DNA of 64,000 bases from Marinobacter sp. SS21 (lineage in GTDB: Bacteria > Pseudomonadota > Gammaproteobacteria > Pseudomonadales > Oleiphilaceae). Of this stretch, positions 59,661 to 64,000 are shown in pieces. The stretch lies in NCBI RefSeq assembly GCF_028369065.1, contig NZ_JAQNDA010000007.1:124001-188000 (forward strand), in the 5' to 3' direction. Each line of letters opens with the position of its first letter. The stretch's first letter is position 1. The notes under the pieces are model-generated. The model worked only from the letters and a program-made list of their open reading frames with translations, was not told where the DNA came from and did not search any database. The translations under genes were made by a program, and so were the position numbers.

Positions 59661-60423
59661 CGGACACCTCCGTGCGGCGCCAGCGCGACGCCCGTCGTTC
59701 GATCGGTTGCAGCAGCCCCAGTTCAATCAGTTGGACCACCGCAATGAACGCCAGGCTGTAAGCCAGGATGGTGGCGACATCGAACACCTGAAACGCCATG
59801 TGGAGCTGAAAGCCAATACCCTCGGAGCGACCCAGCAACTCCACCACCAGCACAATTTTCCAGATCAGCGCCAGCCCGCCCCGAGTCGCCGCCATGAGGT
59901 AGGGAAACAGTTGCGGCGTCCACACGTGCCAGCAGCGCTGCCAGCCGGAAAAGCGGTAGACCCGGGCCATCTGCTCCAGTTTGCCATCCAGGCTGCGGGC
60001 GCCTTCGCGCACGGTCACCGCCACGTTGGGAACCTTGTTGATCACCACCGCCAGAATGGCGGCCGGCTCCACCAGGCCCAGCCACACATACAGCAGGATG
60101 ATAGTGACCAGCGCCGGTAAATTGAGGAACAGCACCAGCACCGGGTCAAGCACTGCGTTGGCCAGCGCCGATCGCCCCATCCACACCCCCAGCAGTGTAC
60201 CCAGTGCCATCGCCAGCAGAAAACTCACCACCACCCGATAGAGGGTCACCCCCAGATGGCGCCACAGTTCGCCGGAGCCCGCCGCCTCAGCCAAGGTGGC
60301 CAGCACCGCCAGCGGCGACGGCAGCAACGTCGACTGCAGTAACACCGCCACCCCCGCCCACAGGGCAATCAACACCGGCAGCGCGATCCAGTAGGCCCAA
60401 CGTGGCGGCGCGCCCCGGGTCAT
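59653..60423 (-). CDS. ABC transporter permease, SsuC/TauC-like
   Basis: 256 residues, about six membrane helices, and the EAA loop region (AGSGELWRHLGVTLYRVVVSF; VREGARSLDGKLEQMARVYRFSGW). This is the family for sulfonate, nitrate, taurine or thiamine-precursor uptake. The start overlaps the binding-protein stop by four bases. Its position between the PedC-like gene and the CXXCW gene suggests a role with alcohol oxidation, but the substrate is unknown. Confidence 0.88.
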   Translation of the reverse strand: MTRGAPPRWAYWIALPVLIALWAGVAVLLQSTLLPSPLAVLATLAEAAGSGELWRHLGVTLYRVVVSFLLAMALGTLLGVWMGRSALANAVLDPVLVLFLNLPALVTIILLYVWLGLVEPAAILAVVINKVPNVAVTVREGARSLDGKLEQMARVYRFSGWQRCWHVWTPQLFPYLMAATRGGLALIWKIVLVVELLGRSEGIGFQLHMAFQVFDVATILAYSLAFIAVVQLIELGLLQPIERRASRWRRTEVSGA

Positions 60424-61430
60424 GGCTCGGCCCGGTAGAACAACCCGGCGTCGATCAGCCGGTGGCGGTCGGTCCCCACCAGGGTCAGCAACCGCTGCAG
60501 GTCCGCAATGCGGTCATCGTCGAGGAACGGCGGGATACCGTCCACGAAGCCGGTGCGCAGCTCGCGGAAGGTATTGTCGTCGGGATCCCGCATCAACAAC
60601 CGCAGCGGCGACCAATAGGCCAGTTCGGTGGCCAGCTCCTGTTTGGCCTCGGTCAGTGCCAGCGCGAAGCGCTGCAACAGCTCTGGCCGGTCCGCCACCC
60701 AGCTTTCATCGAACACGTAGCCCAGCACCGGCAGGTCACGCCGCAACGACAGCTCGCCCAACAGCTCCGATAACCGGATCGCCGATCGCATCTCGCCCGC
60801 CCCGCGCAGGCGGGCGGCAAAGTGCCAGTAGGTCACGATGGCGTCGAGTTGGCCCCGCTTCAGGGCTTGGCTCAAGAGCGGGGGCGCGGCATACTGCACG
60901 CGGGCACCGGACAGGTCCACGCCCCGTTGCCGGGCAACCCGCTGCAACAGGATCCAGCCCTTGCTGTCGGCCCCACCCGCGACTCCGATGCGCTTGCCGG
61001 CCAAGTCCGCCAGGGTGGTGATGGCTGAATCCGCGGGCACCACCACATCACCAATATGGGATGAAAACGGCAGATAGACGTAGCGCGTGCCGGCCTCGAA
61101 CCGGGACTGCACCCACAGCAGGTCCGCCACCGCGCCATCGACGGTGCCACTACTGAGCGCCAGCCGCGAGGCCGGCAGGTTGGCCACCAGGCGCAGGTCC
61201 AGATCAAAGCCGTGCGACGCATCCAGCCGTCGACGCTGCAGGTGGTCCAGCTCCCAGTGGGCGGTGCCAAATTGCAGGACACTGAGCGACAAGGTGGGTA
61301 GCGGGTCGGCCTTGGTGGCGACCGGCGCCAGCAGGCCCAGACTGCCGAGCCACAGCGCCAGGGCCGCCAGTACCCTCCAACAGGGGCTGCGACAGGGGCT
61401 GCAATGTACAAGCCGATCAATGGTATACAT
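60420..61430 (-). CDS. ABC transporter substrate-binding protein, NMT1/SsuA-like
   Basis: 336-residue periplasmic binding protein with a hydrophobic signal (VLAALALWLGSLGLLAPVATK). It contains LASRLALSSGTVDGAVADLLW-like features typical of the NMT1/SsuA family, then LAGKRIGVAGGADSKGW and ALKRGQLDAIVTYW. First gene of the three-gene minus operon with permease and ATPase. It is divergent from the CXXCW gene across 187 bases. Ligand not predictable. Confidence 0.86.
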   Translation of the reverse strand: MYTIDRLVHCSPCRSPCWRVLAALALWLGSLGLLAPVATKADPLPTLSLSVLQFGTAHWELDHLQRRRLDASHGFDLDLRLVANLPASRLALSSGTVDGAVADLLWVQSRFEAGTRYVYLPFSSHIGDVVVPADSAITTLADLAGKRIGVAGGADSKGWILLQRVARQRGVDLSGARVQYAAPPLLSQALKRGQLDAIVTYWHFAARLRGAGEMRSAIRLSELLGELSLRRDLPVLGYVFDESWVADRPELLQRFALALTEAKQELATELAYWSPLRLLMRDPDDNTFRELRTGFVDGIPPFLDDDRIADLQRLLTLVGTDRHRLIDAGLFYRAEP

Positions 61431-61617
61431 AGCTTCACGATACGAAGCACCGGCAGGCGCTAGAATAGTACTTTAGTGCTTCTTTTTTGCTGCGATGGTC
61501 TCATTCAACCCAAGACGGTGTTCACGTCTAATGGGATCAGCACAATAATAAAGGTGCCGCTGAATGACTCTGGATTATCTCTGGAGTTCAGCGGCCCCTA
61601 AACAGAGGTTTTTCAAT

Positions 61618-62208
61618 ATGGTCAGGCAACTGATCGGTCTCGCGTTCTTATCCCTGGGCGTTGGCGCAACCGCCGAGTCAACCGTCGCACCCTTGCCGGA
61701 ATCCCAGGAGGCGCTGTTTTCCGACGATGGCTATCGCATCGACCGCTACCGCAGCCCGACCCCGGCCAGGGCCGTGGGTGCGGAAACCGTGTCCACCGAA
61801 GGCATGCAGGCTTTACTCCAGCGAGAACCGGCGCTGGTGCTGATCGACGTCATCAACCTGGATTACCGCGCCGACCGTTTCCTGCAAACCGAGCCCCACC
61901 TTTCACTGCCGTCCGCGGTCTGGCTACCGAATACCGGCCGTGGCCGCCTCGATGACGCCTGGCACAAGTACCTGATCAACAACGCCCTGGAGCTGACTCG
62001 CCACAACCGCAATCACCCGGTGGCGGTGCTGTGCAAATCCGACTGCTGGCTGTCCTGGAATGCGGTCAAGCGCCTGGCCGAGGCCGGTTTCCGCAATCTC
62101 TACTGGTACAAGGAGGGGGTCGATGGCTGGGCCAATGCCGGCTTGCCGATGCCGCCCGCCACGCCGGTCAGGCCGCGGTTTCATTCCGAATCATCGAGTG
62201 ATTTGTGA
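61618..62208 (+). CDS. PQQ-catabolism-associated CXXCW-type rhodanese-like protein
   Basis: 196-residue exported protein: signal peptide (LIGLAFLSLGVGATAES) and a rhodanese-like domain. The family-defining cysteine–tryptophan motif appears as AVLCKSDCWLSWNAVKR, with VDGWANAGLPM near the end. The family is restricted to genomes with PQQ alcohol dehydrogenases; function unknown, perhaps redox or copper/sulfur handling in the periplasm. ATG 61618 with GAGG upstream is preferred to ATG 61564, which would put the signal peptide too far in. An AGTACTTT element lies about 150 bases upstream. Confidence 0.87.
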   Translation: MVRQLIGLAFLSLGVGATAESTVAPLPESQEALFSDDGYRIDRYRSPTPARAVGAETVSTEGMQALLQREPALVLIDVINLDYRADRFLQTEPHLSLPSAVWLPNTGRGRLDDAWHKYLINNALELTRHNRNHPVAVLCKSDCWLSWNAVKRLAEAGFRNLYWYKEGVDGWANAGLPMPPATPVRPRFHSESSSDL

Positions 62209-62313
62209 GGTAACACCATGCTGACTGATGCCGACAATAGCAGCCCACGTAAAACGGGCTATGATGAGGTTGACGACACGCCTCAAACCAGCCCACAACA
62301 GGGAACCGACGCC

Positions 62314-62988
62314 ATGGAATCTGCCTACAAGATTCTCATTGCCGACGACCACCCGCTGTTTCGCGAGGCCATCAGCAATGTGATTGCATCCGGTTTCAGT
62401 GGCAGCGAGATTCTGGAAACCGAGGATCTGGATACCGCCCTGGAGCTCACTCGCGAACACGACGACCTGGACCTGATCCTGCTGGACCTCAACATGCCCG
62501 GCATGCACGGGCTCAACGGTCTGATCTCGCTGCGCAACGAAGCCCCCACCATTCCGGTGGTGATCGTCTCCGCGGAGGAGGACAAACAGGTGGTGTTGCA
62601 GGCGATTACCTACGGTGCCGTCGGCTTTATCACCAAGTCGTCACCCCGCGAACAGATGACCGAGGCGATTACCCAGATCCTCAACGGCAACGTCTACCTG
62701 CCCTCCGACATCATTCGCACCAGCAAAGAATCCACTCGCCGCCACCGCCACGAAGACAACCCGATCTCACCGGAACTGCTCAACTCGCTGACCCGGCGCC
62801 AACTGCTGGTACTGGAACGCATGGCCAAGGGCGAGTCCAACAAACAGATTGCCTACAACCTCAACATCGCCGAAACCACGGTCAAGGCCCACGTCTCCGC
62901 CATCCTGCGCAAACTGGGGGTTCACAACCGGGTCCAGGCCATTCTCTCCGCTGGCGACGTGGATTTCAGCCAGTACCTGAAGCGTTGA
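62314..62988 (+). CDS. erbR: LuxR-family response regulator, ErbR/AgmR/PedR1-like
   Basis: 224 residues: receiver domain ([16 protein letters not shown], phospho-Asp in [19 protein letters not shown]) and a C-terminal LuxR HTH ([35 protein letters not shown] split over residues about 155–195). Very similar in style to AgmR/ErbR, the activator of PQQ-dependent ethanol and glycerol-type metabolism. ATG 62314 matches the usual start just before [12 protein letters not shown] 62218 has a good GAGGT upstream and would add 32 residues, so the true start is open. Likely activator of the exa/pqq genes in this window and partner of a hybrid kinase. Confidence 0.9.
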   Translation: MESAYKILIADDHPLFREAISNVIASGFSGSEILETEDLDTALELTREHDDLDLILLDLNMPGMHGLNGLISLRNEAPTIPVVIVSAEEDKQVVLQAITYGAVGFITKSSPREQMTEAITQILNGNVYLPSDIIRTSKESTRRHRHEDNPISPELLNSLTRRQLLVLERMAKGESNKQIAYNLNIAETTVKAHVSAILRKLGVHNRVQAILSAGDVDFSQYLKR

Positions 62989-63111
62989 GGCGCTGCGTTT
63001 CCTCAGGTCGCGCGGTATACCGCCGGCCTGACGTCAGACCTTGGCCCGCGGCGTCAACCAGTCGCCCGCCAGTCAGCTTCCCAGACTTCGCCCTCCCCGC
63101 GGCCTCCCCCT

Positions 63112-64000
63112 TTACAGGGGCGACAGCAGGTGATGGAGCGCGGATCGCAATTTCAGTGGCTTGACCGGCTTGTTCATCAGCAGGTAGCCGCGGTCGCGAA
63201 TATCCTTCTTGAGCTCATTGGTGTAATTGGCGGTGATCATAAGGACCGGCACGATCTGGTGTCGCACCCGGTTAATGGCGGCCACCGCGTCCACGCCGGT
63301 CTCGTCGTTGTCGAGGTGGTAGTCCACCAGGATCAGGTCCACCGGGGCTGACACCAGGTCGACCCGGGCTTGCAGGTCCACCAGCGACACCGCCGTGAGC
63401 ACCCGGCAACCCCAACCCTCCAGCAGGGTCTTCATGCCGTTGCAAATGGTCTGGTCATTGTCGATCACCCAGACCCGGGCGCCCCCCAAGCCATCGGCCG
63501 GCGGCTGGTGGACACTATCGTCCTGGTCCACACGGACTGGCAGTGTTCCCAACGGCACCCTGACGCTGAACACCGAGCCCCGCCCCTCCACCGACTCCAC
63601 GGTGATCTCGTGCCCGAGGATGCGGGCAATCTTGTCCACAATCGCCAAGCCCAACCCCAAACCCTTGTCCGCCTGCCTGCCGACAGGTTGTATCCGTTTG
63701 AACTCCTGAAAGATTTCCGTGAGCTTGTCGTGCGGTACGCCGGGCCCGGTATCCCACACCTGCAACAGCACGTGGTTGCGCTGGCGGCGGCAGCCCAACA
63801 GGATCCGGCCCCGGCCGGTGTAGCGAATGGCGTTGGTGAGGAAGTTGCGCAGGATGCGGGCCAGCAACTGGGAATCGGAACTCACCACCGCCGAGGACGC
63901 CACGAAGTCCAGCTGCAAGCCTTCGGACATCGCCATCTGGCGGAACTCCCGGGCGATGTTGTTGAGCAGGTCGCGCAAATCGAAGGCGGTGACGTCCGGC
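63112..64000 (-). CDS. Hybrid sensor histidine kinase, N-terminus beyond window
   Basis: C-terminal 295 residues of a second hybrid kinase; the frame stays open to base 64000. Visible parts are the HATPase domain (RNFLTNAIRYT, WDTGPGVPHDKL, GLGLGLAIVDKIA) and a receiver (VWVIDNDQTICNGMKTL, phospho-Asp in LVDYHLDNDETG, NKPVKPLKLR). Domain order and motifs match the ErcS-like kinase at 28947, so the two are paralogues of the NahK/ErcS type. It converges on the ErbR-like gene, suggesting that regulators flank both ends of the locus. Confidence 0.88.
   Translation of the reverse strand, partial: PDVTAFDLRDLLNNIAREFRQMAMSEGLQLDFVASSAVVSSDSQLLARILRNFLTNAIRYTGRGRILLGCRRQRNHVLLQVWDTGPGVPHDKLTEIFQEFKRIQPVGRQADKGLGLGLAIVDKIARILGHEITVESVEGRGSVFSVRVPLGTLPVRVDQDDSVHQPPADGLGGARVWVIDNDQTICNGMKTLLEGWGCRVLTAVSLVDLQARVDLVSAPVDLILVDYHLDNDETGVDAVAAINRVRHQIVPVLMITANYTNELKKDIRDRGYLLMNKPVKPLKLRSALHHLLSPL

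Overview
The window reads as chromosome from a GC-rich gammaproteobacterium, probably a marine or halophilic member of the Pseudomonadales/Marinobacter-Alcanivorax type. This is inferred from the uvrA–YajR-like MFS–ssb order, the glnA–(DUF4124)–ntrBC block, malate:quinone oxidoreductase, and a PQQ/alcohol-dehydrogenase locus in Pseudomonas-like order. No rRNA, tRNA, CRISPR array or prophage was recognised.

Layout. 1–8.5 kb is core: a proline iminopeptidase cut by the window edge, typA, and nitrogen control (glnA with NtrC sites and a sigma-54 promoter, then ntrBC). 8.5–13.6 kb is a compact five-gene minus-strand operon: a 2-oxoglutarate dioxygenase-like protein, an RraA-like protein, two different ATP-grasp ligases and a degenerate Ldh_2-type dehydrogenase. 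It looks like an undescribed small-molecule biosynthetic cluster. A 273-bp MITE and a truncated CHASE-domain gene follow. 15–28.6 kb is mostly housekeeping: ssb, MFS, uvrA, mqo, a Ca2+/Na+ exchanger, msrB, msrA, a metallophosphoesterase, a CDP-archaeol-synthase-like membrane protein and fumC.

29–64 kb is a PQQ-dependent alcohol oxidation locus: an ErcS-like hybrid kinase, ErcA, an S9 peptidase (PqqH-like), pqqEDCBA, an ExaC-like aldehyde dehydrogenase, a quinoprotein ethanol dehydrogenase, the quinoprotein-associated metallohydrolase, SoxYZ-like and binding proteins, cytochrome c550, a PedABC-type ABC system, a second ABC transporter, a CXXCW-type rhodanese protein, an ErbR/AgmR-like regulator and a second hybrid kinase cut by the window edge. 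The alcohol dehydrogenase carries Asp-x-Asp at the lanthanide position (WDYDG), so it is more likely PedH/ExaF-like than the calcium form.

Inside this locus, between pqqA and exaC and on the opposite strand, lies a ten-gene operon at 37.5–47.2 kb. It encodes an ExbD/MotB-like anchor with a DUF2135-like domain, an ExbB/MotA-like channel, three FHA proteins, two PP2C phosphatases, a Hanks-type kinase with a PEGA domain, a separately encoded thermolysin-type propeptide, and a thermolysin-type (M4) protease fused through a transmembrane segment to a cytoplasmic FHA domain. Nearly every junction is coupled or very short. This predicted phosphorylation-controlled, proton-motive-force-linked envelope protease system is the strongest candidate for something undescribed. 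The ATP-grasp operon is the second.
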